DNA from: Phycisphaerales bacterium
Lineage (GTDB): Bacteria; Planctomycetota; Phycisphaerae; UBA1845; UTPLA1
Assembly (NCBI GenBank): GCA_022360095.1
Contig: JAKSDK010001512.1
Location: 1-64,000, forward strand
DNA: 64,000 nucleotides
Direction of reading: 5' to 3'
The notes beneath the pieces are model-generated. The model worked only from the letters and a program-made list of their open reading frames with translations. It was not told the origin of the DNA and made no database searches. A program made the position numbers and the translations under genes. Below, piece after piece: positions 51,195 to 59,638 of this stretch; position 1 is the first letter of the stretch, and each line of letters begins with the position of its first letter.

Positions 51195-54100
51195 ATGTCG
51201 ATCAAATACAACCATCGTTTTCTGGGGTTCCTGATTGTGACGTTCTTGGTCGCGGCGATCTCTTCTCCTGCCGCCCTTGCACTACCGCCGGCACCGGCGA
51301 ACGACACCATCGCCAGTGCAGAGGACCTCGGCTCAACCTTTCCCGTTCTGGTTTATGGTTCCTCCGTCCTCGGCGATAACTCGGTCAACGACTCCGGCGG
51401 CGCACTTGCGGCGATCGACTCCTTCATGGACGGTCCGGATGTGTTCTACAAGTTCACCACCAATGCCGCCGGGACCTACCGCATCCGGCTGGCCCCCTGG
51501 CAAAGGGCGCCCTTACGCTCCTCCGACCGGCGCTTCGTGCTTTACGTCTTTGACAATCCCGGTGGACCGCTCAACTTCATCGACGGCATCCGCGCGCCAG
51601 GCAACGCGCGCCCAATAAGCCTGGATGTCGTGCTGGCGGCAGGCACCGAGTATCACCTCGGTGTCGATCATGACGACACGACACACGACAATTTCGATTT
51701 CCAGCTCATCGTTGATGAACTGAACCTCACAAACCCCGACAACTGCGCGTCCGCCATTGCGCTACCGGCAACGTTGCCGGTTGTCGTCGTGAACGACATT
51801 GACGGCGCCACGGACGACTTTGCCTTCGCTCAATCCACAGGTCAGTGCGAAGTGGCGTCTACAACCACGGCACCGGGAATCGATCACGTTTATTCGTTTA
51901 CACCCCCGGTAACGGATGCCTACGCCATCGAATTGTACGCCACTGGTTTTGCCGACGTACTCTATGTAGACGATTCATGCGATCCGTTTTTCCTCGATAG
52001 CTGTCAAGGCGCTTCGAACCACAGCACCAGCACAAGTAGTGGCGGGAAACACGAGTTTGTCGTCGTGAACCTGCTCGGCGGCACAGAGTATTTCATCTTT
52101 GTCGATAACCACAGCACGACCGCCAACAGCGGTGACTATGCACTCATCATCGATACGGCCTTCAATTATGAAATCAACGAGCTGGAACCTAACGACACGC
52201 CCGCAACGGCCAATCCGCTCGGCACGCCGCTGAACGGAGGCCAGCTCATCGGTCGGATGGATGAAGACTGGTGGGAGGTGACGGGAAACACGGGCGACCG
52301 CGTCTATGCATGGGTGAACAACGGGGGTTCCGGCAACAGCACGACGGACACGGACCTCGGCTTTTTCGCAACGGACGGCTCCACACTTATTGAATTTGAT
52401 GATGAAGATGCAGACGGCGCCAATGCCCCCATCGGGGATCTCAGGTTCATCTATTCGACAAGTGCTGCCGTCATCGCCGGCGCCAAGATGACGTCCGACG
52501 GCACGCATTTCTTCCAGGTGACTGATCAAAGTTCCACCGGCACGGTCCACCGGTATCGTTTCCATACCGGTGTGCAGCCTGCCTCACGCGATCCGTTACA
52601 GGAATGCGAACCGAACAACTCCATCGCGTCTGCCGACAGGACCGGCAGGAACTATTTCGCCGGCGCCATTCCGACCAGCGACGATCGGGACTTCTTTGCT
52701 TTCGAGGCCACGGTCGGCGACCGCGTATTCATCGCCTGTGACGGTGATCCCGAGCGCGATGCGGCAGGCAACGTCACGGCGAATTCGGATCCCAATGCAT
52801 TTCATGCAAAACTGATCGTTTACGATCCCGCCGGTGACATTCTCATCAGCGACATCAGCGATTCCAACTCCATCCAATCCGCTCCCGACTACCCGGCGCA
52901 GGGAGGCTTTTTCGTGGCACGAACAACGGGCACGCATTACATCGAAGTCGGGCCCCAAAGCTCGGCATCACAGGTCGGACCGACGGAAACCTATGAACTG
53001 GCCATCTTTCTGAACGAAGAGCGCGGCGGCGCCGCGACCGAAGACGTGGACCCGATTGTGACGCTGACGCCCGACTTCGGGAACAATACGATCGCCGGTT
53101 CTGCCACGGATAATGCCGGCGGCGACACCGGCATCTGCAGCGTCACACTCATCGACAACGACAATCTCCAGATCAATAACCTCAGCGCACTGCCCGCCGC
53201 ATCCGCAACATTCGACATCGACCTTGTCAATGTGCTGCTCAGCGGTACGGCCAAGCTTCTCGTCACAGACTGCGCTGGCAACACCGTCTGCAATATCGTC
53301 AGCATTGACATCGACGCGCCGATCTGCGACGGGTTCAACTTCTCGAACCGTTCGCCGATGAGCATGCACGGTCCCATTCATGTCCCCGACAACACTCCGG
53401 CAGGCATCAACGGCACGATCGATATCGCCGATGCCGGTCTAATCACCAATGTGCGTGTCACCGTGAACGTGCTCGACGCCATCGACACGGGTGACCTCGA
53501 CATTTTCCTGATCAGCCCCAGCAATACCTCCGTCGAACTCGTCACCGACCGGATGAGCAGTCTGGCCATCGACATGCGCGACACCACCTTCGACGACGAT
53601 GCCGACGAACTCGTGCCTTTCTCGAGTTCAGCGGCGCCTTTCACCGGCAGCTTCTTGCCTGAGGACCCCGGCGGCCTTGCTCAACTCGACGGTGAACAGG
53701 CTCAGGGAACATGGTCGCTGAACGTCATCGACGACTCGTCATCCGCCGACTTCGGTGCGACGCTGGTCAAATGGTCCTTGGATATCGACGCCTCGTTTGC
53801 CGGACCGGAGACCTTCGCCGGGACCGTGACCGACGCCGAAGGCATCGCCTCGATCGTTCTCTCCGGCGCCACAAACGCACAGCTCAACTTCCCGAACGGT
53901 TTCACACCTGGCGATCAGCTGGTCGAGTACACCGTGACGCTGATCGACGACACCATGAATGGCTCTGGCACGGTCACCGTAACCGACCTCCAGGACAACA
54001 CCTGCCAGAGTGTCATCAGCCTTAACGGGCTCGCGGATGCAACAGCCCCGGCGAATACGGGCTCAGCAACTACGGAACTGACGTTCGGCGCGGAAGTGCA

Positions 54101-56210
54101 GCAGGTCGTCGAAGAAAACGATCCGGCAGGCATCGTGTCGACCATCAATGTCCCGGATTCGTTCCTGGTCGGTGAAGTCGAAGTCGCGCTGATGGTGGAC
54201 TCGGACAACCAGGGACGCATCGCCGCCAAACTCACACACAACGGCGAATTCGCTTCGCTGGTCAACCGTATCAGCATGGATGAGCGAGGTTCGGCAGGCA
54301 ACACGAAGAACAGCTTCGACGTCGTCCTGGATGACGACGCACCCCAGGCCGACGACATTCACGAGGAACCCTCGCTGGGCTCGATTGCAACCCTGGGCTT
54401 GCATCAACCCGACGGACGCGGTGAGTTCTTCGGCGACGGCATCACCAGTGACAAGCGCGACAACATGCTCTTCAAACTCGCCGGACTCGATTCCGCCGGC
54501 GACTGGGAGTTGCTGGTGGCCGATACCCGCATGATCAGCATTTCGGACAACATCTTCCGCCGCTGGTCGATGACGCTGAAGAATCCCTGTGGGCCGGAAC
54601 GCTATGTGGGCACGGCCAAGGATCTCGCTCCAGGCTCCGGCATCTGCACCATCGATCTCGCCGTGGGGGCCACCAACCTTCAGGTGGTTGCATCCTTCAC
54701 GCCGGGTGACGAAGTCGTGGATTATCGCGTCGAGCTGATCAACACCGCGCTGCCCGGTAGCGGCACGTTGGAGATCACCGACTGTGCCGGAAACACCAAC
54801 AGCATTCCGGTCAATCTTGCCGCGGCCAGCGGCGATAACAACCTGCCGATCGCAAGCGGCAGCGTGAACCTTGCGACGGACGAATTTGAAGGCACGGCCA
54901 GCGACAGCCAGGCTGGTGACACCGGTGTGGCATCGATTGATCTCGCACCGTGGTCGGACAATCTGCAGATCACGTCCACCGGCGGCGTGCCCGGTGCAAA
55001 TGCAACGTTCACCGTGGGCCTCGTCAATCCGGCGGCCAACGGCAGAGGCTACGTTCGAGTCACCGACGGCTGTGGCCTGCGATCTCACGTGCTTGTCGAG
55101 ATCGACGCCCAGGACCCGGTATGCAGTGGCACGGTCGGACGTGTGAATCGCTACTTCAGCGGTCCATTGGCGCTGCCCATTCCTGACAATGCCCCCGCGG
55201 GTGTGTCCTCGAATATCGTCGTGGCCGACGCGGGCTTCATCAGCGACGTCAACATCACGTTCAATATCACCCACGGTTTTGATGACGACATCGATCTGTC
55301 ATTAACCAGCCCGACAGCGATTACACTGTTTACGGACATCGGGAGCAGCGGCAACGACTTCATCGACACAACCCTTGACGATGAGGCGCCGGGCCCCATC
55401 CCCGACTCATCCACCGCCGCACCGTTTACCGATTCCTATCAGCTAGAAGGCGCCGCCATGCTGTCGGCCTTGGACGGCAACGCCGTCGCCGGCACTTACA
55501 CGCTCCGAGTCGTCGATGACAAAAACAACGACACCGGCACGTTCGACAGTTGGTCCGTGCTCATCGAGTCCGGCGCCTTCGGTGAAGCCTTCGACGGTCG
55601 CGCGGAAGACAGTCAGACGCACGACTCGGGAATCTGCACCGTCGAATTGCTTCCGGGCTCCGACAACATCGCATTGTTGATAGACCCGGCGTTCTCGGCA
55701 GGCGATGCCATCGTTCGCTATGTCGTGACGCTGATTGACAGCAACTTCAGCGGAACCGGTACCGTTCGGGTCACCGATTGCATCGGAAACGCATGTGACC
55801 AGCCGATCAACCTGACGGGACCGTGCACCAAGGCCGACTACAACAACGACAGCAGCATCGACGGCACGGACTATGGAATGCTTCTGGCCGCGTTCGCCAC
55901 CAACAATCCGGCAATCGACTTGGACGGCGATAATCTGGTCACGCTGGTGGACTACCAGATCTGGCTGCTTTGCTATCAAGACTTCATCAACAACCCGTCC
56001 GCTCTGCCGCCGGTGCCGTCCAACGCGGGTGACATGAACCTGAACACCATCGTAGACGGACGCGATATCCAGGGATTCATCGAAGTCTTGCTCGCACCGC
56101 AGAGCGCGAGCTTCTTGCAAAAGGCTTTGGCGGATATCGACGGAGACGGTCAAATTGACCAAAACGATATGATGGAATTCGTGCCGTTGCTGGTGAACGA
56201 TTTCGAATAG
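51195..56210 (+). CDS. Giant secreted protein with PPC and P/Homo B domains, dockerin-like tail
   Basis: 1671 residues; GGAGGGG precedes the ATG. A signal peptide ends AALALPP. The N-terminal third has repeated pre-peptidase C-terminal (PPC) type sandwiches (NDTIASAEDLGSTFPV; NELEPNDTPATANPLGTPLNGGQLIGRMDEDWWEV; QECEPNNSIASADRT). Then come three P/Homo B domains (IPDNTPAGINGTIDIADAG; a divergent second one starting VVEENDPAGIVSTINVPDS; IPDNAPAGVSSNIVVADAG), alternating with short repeats on GxCTVxLxxxxxNL. The end is dockerin-like (DYNNDSSIDGTDYG; GDMNLNTIVDGRDI). No protease or other catalytic domain is seen, although P-domains normally accompany proteases. Confidence 0.88.
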   Translation: MSIKYNHRFLGFLIVTFLVAAISSPAALALPPAPANDTIASAEDLGSTFPVLVYGSSVLGDNSVNDSGGALAAIDSFMDGPDVFYKFTTNAAGTYRIRLAPWQRAPLRSSDRRFVLYVFDNPGGPLNFIDGIRAPGNARPISLDVVLAAGTEYHLGVDHDDTTHDNFDFQLIVDELNLTNPDNCASAIALPATLPVVVVNDIDGATDDFAFAQSTGQCEVASTTTAPGIDHVYSFTPPVTDAYAIELYATGFADVLYVDDSCDPFFLDSCQGASNHSTSTSSGGKHEFVVVNLLGGTEYFIFVDNHSTTANSGDYALIIDTAFNYEINELEPNDTPATANPLGTPLNGGQLIGRMDEDWWEVTGNTGDRVYAWVNNGGSGNSTTDTDLGFFATDGSTLIEFDDEDADGANAPIGDLRFIYSTSAAVIAGAKMTSDGTHFFQVTDQSSTGTVHRYRFHTGVQPASRDPLQECEPNNSIASADRTGRNYFAGAIPTSDDRDFFAFEATVGDRVFIACDGDPERDAAGNVTANSDPNAFHAKLIVYDPAGDILISDISDSNSIQSAPDYPAQGGFFVARTTGTHYIEVGPQSSASQVGPTETYELAIFLNEERGGAATEDVDPIVTLTPDFGNNTIAGSATDNAGGDTGICSVTLIDNDNLQINNLSALPAASATFDIDLVNVLLSGTAKLLVTDCAGNTVCNIVSIDIDAPICDGFNFSNRSPMSMHGPIHVPDNTPAGINGTIDIADAGLITNVRVTVNVLDAIDTGDLDIFLISPSNTSVELVTDRMSSLAIDMRDTTFDDDADELVPFSSSAAPFTGSFLPEDPGGLAQLDGEQAQGTWSLNVIDDSSSADFGATLVKWSLDIDASFAGPETFAGTVTDAEGIASIVLSGATNAQLNFPNGFTPGDQLVEYTVTLIDDTMNGSGTVTVTDLQDNTCQSVISLNGLADATAPANTGSATTELTFGAEVQQVVEENDPAGIVSTINVPDSFLVGEVEVALMVDSDNQGRIAAKLTHNGEFASLVNRISMDERGSAGNTKNSFDVVLDDDAPQADDIHEEPSLGSIATLGLHQPDGRGEFFGDGITSDKRDNMLFKLAGLDSAGDWELLVADTRMISISDNIFRRWSMTLKNPCGPERYVGTAKDLAPGSGICTIDLAVGATNLQVVASFTPGDEVVDYRVELINTALPGSGTLEITDCAGNTNSIPVNLAAASGDNNLPIASGSVNLATDEFEGTASDSQAGDTGVASIDLAPWSDNLQITSTGGVPGANATFTVGLVNPAANGRGYVRVTDGCGLRSHVLVEIDAQDPVCSGTVGRVNRYFSGPLALPIPDNAPAGVSSNIVVADAGFISDVNITFNITHGFDDDIDLSLTSPTAITLFTDIGSSGNDFIDTTLDDEAPGPIPDSSTAAPFTDSYQLEGAAMLSALDGNAVAGTYTLRVVDDKNNDTGTFDSWSVLIESGAFGEAFDGRAEDSQTHDSGICTVELLPGSDNIALLIDPAFSAGDAIVRYVVTLIDSNFSGTGTVRVTDCIGNACDQPINLTGPCTKADYNNDSSIDGTDYGMLLAAFATNNPAIDLDGDNLVTLVDYQIWLLCYQDFINNPSALPPVPSNAGDMNLNTIVDGRDIQGFIEVLLAPQSASFLQKALADIDGDGQIDQNDMMEFVPLLVNDFE

Positions 56211-56263
56211 TTGACTCGGAGTCTAAATTATCGGACGACCATGTCCGAAGCTGTAATGACGTT

Positions 56264-56292
56264 TTGATCGACAACTGTATTCTTGATACCAT
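56264..56292 (+). promoter_or_regulatory. Sigma-70-type promoter for the PEP-CTERM gene
   Basis: TTGATC (56264-56269), a 17-base spacer and TACCAT (56287-56292), 37 bases before the start at 56329. A small stem TCGGAC/GTCCGA lies just upstream at about 56231-56248. Confidence 0.4.
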
Positions 56293-56328
56293 GCACGTCT
56301 CGTCATGGATACGAGGAGGGACGAAAGA

Positions 56329-56907
56329 ATGATAAGCTCCAAAGTTGTACTTCCTGCCTTGATGGCCGGATTCTTAGCCACGAGTTCAGCTACGGCGACC
56401 ATCGTGGTCTCGTTCGACCCACCCACGCAAACGGTGGGCACCGGTGACGTATTCACCGTCGACATCGTCGCCAGCATTCCGGAGAACGATGCAACGATAG
56501 GCTGGGGCCTGGATTTTGACATCGCGGATCTCCTGCTCGTGACGCAAACCGCCACGCCCCCCGTAATCGGTCCATCATGGGATGCAGCGGGCACGCTCGA
56601 CGGTGACGGACTTGCCGGCCTCGCCCCGACACCCCCCGGCACAGGCATCTGGGACGCAAACAACCCGATTCTGCTTGCCACGATTGAACTGCAGGCAGAC
56701 CTGATCAACGAGGGCGTCACGGCCCTTCTTTTGAGTGACAACAATCCGGCGGATCTCACCGAGGGCTTTGCCCTGGAACCCCCGCCCGCCGGAGTATTCG
56801 CGAACGTCACCTACGAACCCGGCGAGGTCACTGTCATTCCCGAACCGACGACGCTCACCCTGCTGGCGCTGGTGACGGTCTCTATCGCAGGACGGCGAAG
56901 ACGCTAA
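56329..56907 (+). CDS. PEP-CTERM surface protein
   Basis: 192 residues from the ATG at 56329 with GGAGG about 9 bases upstream. The signal peptide ends SSATA. The body is a cohesin/PEP-CTERM-type beta-sandwich (VVSFDPPTQTVGTGDVFTVDIVAS; NDATIGWGLDFDIADLLLV; AGTLDGDGLAGLAP). The C-terminal sorting signal is complete: VIPEPTT, a hydrophobic helix and RRRR. PEP-CTERM proteins are processed by exosortase and kept in the envelope or matrix. No exosortase is in the window. Confidence 0.9.
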   Translation: MISSKVVLPALMAGFLATSSATATIVVSFDPPTQTVGTGDVFTVDIVASIPENDATIGWGLDFDIADLLLVTQTATPPVIGPSWDAAGTLDGDGLAGLAPTPPGTGIWDANNPILLATIELQADLINEGVTALLLSDNNPADLTEGFALEPPPAGVFANVTYEPGEVTVIPEPTTLTLLALVTVSIAGRRRR

Positions 56908-56985
56908 GCGGAGAAAAAAAGCTCACCGCGCAGCAGCAATGGGGATCAGCACACAGAAGCATTGCGCGCTGATCGAAGTCATCCG

Positions 56986-57621
56986 TCAGGTCAGCTTCCG
57001 CATGATCTCAGATGATCGGCGTGCGATCGCGTCAAAGTTGCCCGCCTCCATGTCTTCAGGCGTGAACAGACTCCGGACAAACCCGACGCCAAACGCCCCG
57101 GCGTCGAGAATCCCGCCAAAGTTGTCCAACGTAATGCCCGAGGTCGGGAAGATTTTCAGAAAAGGAAGGGGTCCCAAAATTGACCGTACATACTCCGCGA
57201 CGTTATCCAGCACGGGAAACAACTTGACGAGATCAGCACCGTGACGATGCGCCGTGGCCATCTCCGTCGGCGTGTACGTGCCCGGAATACTGACCACATC
57301 GAGCCGTTTCGCTTCGCCAATCACTTCGGAATCACAAATCGGCGAAACCAAAAAACGGGCACCGGCATCCACCGCCTCGCGCGCCTGCTCCGGCGTCATC
57401 ACCGTCCCCGCACCGACAAGCAGGTCCGCCAATTCTGAAAACTCCGAGATCAACTCGAACGCACCCGGCGTGGTCAACGTGAACTCGACCATGCGAAAAC
57501 CACCTTCAACGGCGGCTTTCATGGCATCAGACGCAAGTTGCCGGTCACGGGTCCGAAGGATCGCGCTGACTCGCAGTCTCTCGATCTGGGCCAAGACCTG
57601 TTTTTTATCGATTTGGTTCAT
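56986..57621 (-). CDS. eda: KDPG/KHG aldolase
   Basis: 211 residues from the ATG at 57621; the frame is open further upstream, but that part overlaps the GNAT gene. The class I aldolase fold shows in SAILRTRDRQLASDAMKAAVEGGFRMVEFTLTTPGA, LLVGAGTVMTPEQAREAVDAGARFLVSP and GADLVKLFPVLDN, where the Lys is the Schiff-base residue, then FPTSGITLDNFGGILDAGAFGVGFVRSLF. It cleaves 2-keto-3-deoxy-6-phosphogluconate (Entner-Doudoroff) or the related hydroxyglutarate. It lies 16 bases downstream of the acetyltransferase gene. Confidence 0.92.
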   Translation of the reverse strand: MNQIDKKQVLAQIERLRVSAILRTRDRQLASDAMKAAVEGGFRMVEFTLTTPGAFELISEFSELADLLVGAGTVMTPEQAREAVDAGARFLVSPICDSEVIGEAKRLDVVSIPGTYTPTEMATAHRHGADLVKLFPVLDNVAEYVRSILGPLPFLKIFPTSGITLDNFGGILDAGAFGVGFVRSLFTPEDMEAGNFDAIARRSSEIMRKLT

Positions 57622-57637
57622 AAGGCCGGGGCCCCGC

Positions 57638-58267
57638 TTAATTTCGGCGCCAGACGTACGTTTCGTTTTTGTCGCCGGGCTTCTTACTTTTGTTGAGACC
57701 GAGGTTCTCCGCAAGCCGGACCCCACGCTGATTATCCTGATGAAGCGGCATGACGAACGTTTCAAACGGCCACTTCGTTCTGATCCAACCGATCACCGAT
57801 GTGAGGAGATGAGCATCAAGATCTGACGCAAGCTCATCCTCAATCACCCAATACGCGAGTTCCATCCCTTCGTGATCGTCTTTCGCGGGTGACAAATAAA
57901 CACACCCAAGACACTTCTGCCGGTCGGGCCTGAGCACGGTGTACGCATAGCCTTTTCGTTCCTCAAATTCCTTCCAATGCCGAGCAAGATCGCGACGGTT
58001 CTGGTCCACTGTCATGTCAGCACGCGGCCAGGTCCCCCAATGCAACGTTCGCAAAAGATGTTCACGGCTCGAGAGGGCTGCCGCGAGATCCATCTCAGCA
58101 TGCCGTGGCGCCAGCGGCTCCAAGTGCACTCGATCGGTATCCAGCGTTTCAGGCGGTGAAAACTGCGAATCCCAAGGGTTGGTGCTCGACCTGGTACAGC
58201 CCAACGCACCCGACAAGAGAAGCGATAGCGCGAATGATATAAGTCCTCGATGAATCGTCGTTTTCAT
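57638..58267 (-). CDS. Lipoprotein GNAT acetyltransferase
   Basis: 209 residues; ATG at 58267 with GGGAG upstream. The N-terminus is a lipoprotein signal with ALGC (Cys24), followed by a linker and a full GNAT domain from about 40: LDTDRVHLEPLAPRHAEMDLAAAL, GYAYTVLRPDRQKCLGCVYLSPA, ELAYWVIEDELASDLDAHLLTSVIGWI, and NQRGVRLAENLGL. The typical first strand LETERLxLRPL is well preserved, so the signal is not an annotation slip. A lipid-anchored GNAT enzyme would face the periplasm, where acetyl-CoA is not expected, unless it stays on the inner side or uses another donor. Confidence 0.8.
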   Translation of the reverse strand: MKTTIHRGLISFALSLLLSGALGCTRSSTNPWDSQFSPPETLDTDRVHLEPLAPRHAEMDLAAALSSREHLLRTLHWGTWPRADMTVDQNRRDLARHWKEFEERKGYAYTVLRPDRQKCLGCVYLSPAKDDHEGMELAYWVIEDELASDLDAHLLTSVIGWIRTKWPFETFVMPLHQDNQRGVRLAENLGLNKSKKPGDKNETYVWRRN

Positions 58268-58391
58268 AACTCTCCCATTTTGTTGTCAGCCTCATCCCGG
58301 CAGATCGCGCCAGTTTACCAGCGAGACAGACATGCCCCAAGCGGTGAGAAAAGATTCGGATAGAAAATGGTCTAACGAACGGCCGCGTCCG

Positions 58392-59090
58392 TCAGTGGCT
58401 CATGATGACCGTTGCCGTGACGCTCGGGAGGACGCACGCGACCATGACCGCAGCCTGAGCGGCCTCGACAGCCTCCTTGGTCGCCTTGCCCGTCATCTCA
58501 CCGTTGACGATCTGCTCAATGCGCTTCTTGCGACGCTTGAGATCGCTCTTCGCGAAAGGAATGCTAAGCAGGCTTGCTCCGCTGGCCAGGGAGATGAGAA
58601 TCACGGTTCTCGGGTCGATGGAAACGCCATCGCCAAAGATTGCCTTGCGAAGACGTTCGATCAGCCGGCGCTCGGGCTGCGGATTGATCTCCGGATAGAC
58701 CTTGCGCTTGAAAATCAAGAGGACCGTTTTCTCATCGGCCCGGAGAATACCGCGATCGCTGAGGCCTTGAGCGATCCGATGATGCAGGTTCTTCATATTG
58801 GCAAAACGTGACACCCAAGATTGAAGGTTGGCCCGACGTTTCGCGTCGGCGATCTTATCGAGGCACTCGTCGATCACAGGCTCACCGACGGGCTGGTCAC
58901 TCACCAGGTTGACGAGTCTCTTTTTGCTTTCCTCAACTGAGATTCGCCCGTGCAAGAGCAGCTCTGCCAGAATCGCACCGCCCAGTGCGTACGCGTACAT
59001 CGATCCAGTGACGACCGTCCCGGCCTCGTCGCGGAGGGCGAGCAGCATGATTTCCTCATGAAGGTAAAGCGGTGGTTGCGTGCGCGGCAT
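58392..59090 (-). CDS. GPP34 (Golgi phosphoprotein 3-like) family protein
   Basis: 232 residues; AGAGGAG upstream of the ATG. The GPP34 pattern is clear: LYLHEEIMLLALRDEAGTVVTGSMYAYALGGAILAELLLHGRI, RGILRADEKTVLLIFKRKVYPEINPQPERRLIERLRKAIFG, and ISLASGASLLSIPF. In eukaryotes GOLPH3 binds phosphoinositides; bacterial members have no known role but may bind anionic lipids. The protein ends in a helical segment with CVLPSVTATVIM. Confidence 0.85.
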   Translation of the reverse strand: MPRTQPPLYLHEEIMLLALRDEAGTVVTGSMYAYALGGAILAELLLHGRISVEESKKRLVNLVSDQPVGEPVIDECLDKIADAKRRANLQSWVSRFANMKNLHHRIAQGLSDRGILRADEKTVLLIFKRKVYPEINPQPERRLIERLRKAIFGDGVSIDPRTVILISLASGASLLSIPFAKSDLKRRKKRIEQIVNGEMTGKATKEAVEAAQAAVMVACVLPSVTATVIMSH

Positions 59091-59206
59091 CGGAAAACTC
59101 CTCTATGCTTCAATCCTACGGCAATCCGCGCCGCTTCGCCGTTATAAAGCCTTCACGGTATTGGAACGCACCGCGATAGAGTGGAATGCGGTGGTTGACG
59201 TTTTGG

Positions 59207-59551
59207 CTATGATTGGCGTTGTGCGGTGGCCGCGGCTTCGTCGATCGCGCTGTTGATCTGCTGCATGAGCTCTACATAATCCGCCTGAGTTCTAATCATC
59301 TCCTTGAGAAGATCGTTGCCGGCGACCTCGGCTTCGCAATCGGCAAGGGCTTGTTTGTCCGTCACCTCGATCGGCTTGCCCGTCTGTTCCAATTCGCGAA
59401 TCTTCTGGACCTGTTCCTGATACTTTCTCAAAATCGCCTGCGCATTGCTATCCTGCTCCACAGCACGAGTGGCGGCCATAAACTCTTTCATCCGAGGATG
59501 CTCCGCGATTTTTTGTCCCAGCGCCTTGGCTTCCGAGATAATCTCTTCCAT
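59207..59551 (-). CDS. YlbF-family regulator
   Basis: 114 residues, all helical: EAKALGQKIAEHPRMKEFMAATRAVEQDSNAQAILRKYQEQVQKIRELEQTGKP and DLLKEMIRTQADYVELMQQI. It matches the YlbF/YmcA (Com_YlbF) family, which in Bacillus forms a complex that matures RNA with RNase Y. AAGGA precedes the ATG. It is divergent from RNase R, 87 bases apart, so two RNA-linked genes share a promoter region. Confidence 0.85.
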   Translation of the reverse strand: MEEIISEAKALGQKIAEHPRMKEFMAATRAVEQDSNAQAILRKYQEQVQKIRELEQTGKPIEVTDKQALADCEAEVAGNDLLKEMIRTQADYVELMQQINSAIDEAAATAQRQS

Positions 59552-59638
59552 CGATTGATTCCTTGCATTAGGGTGCCAATGGATCGTGTTGTAACATCCT
59601 CGCCGCTCTCAGACGTGACGGCAAGCGAAAGGACGCGA

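Noticed and set aside
54063..55274. Minus-strand open frame of 403 codons within the P-domain protein
   Set aside because: Shadow of the plus-strand repeats, with no start signal and no recognisable motif.
59213..59638. Longer N-terminus for RNase R
   Set aside because: It is antisense to the YlbF gene and not similar to the RNase R family start.
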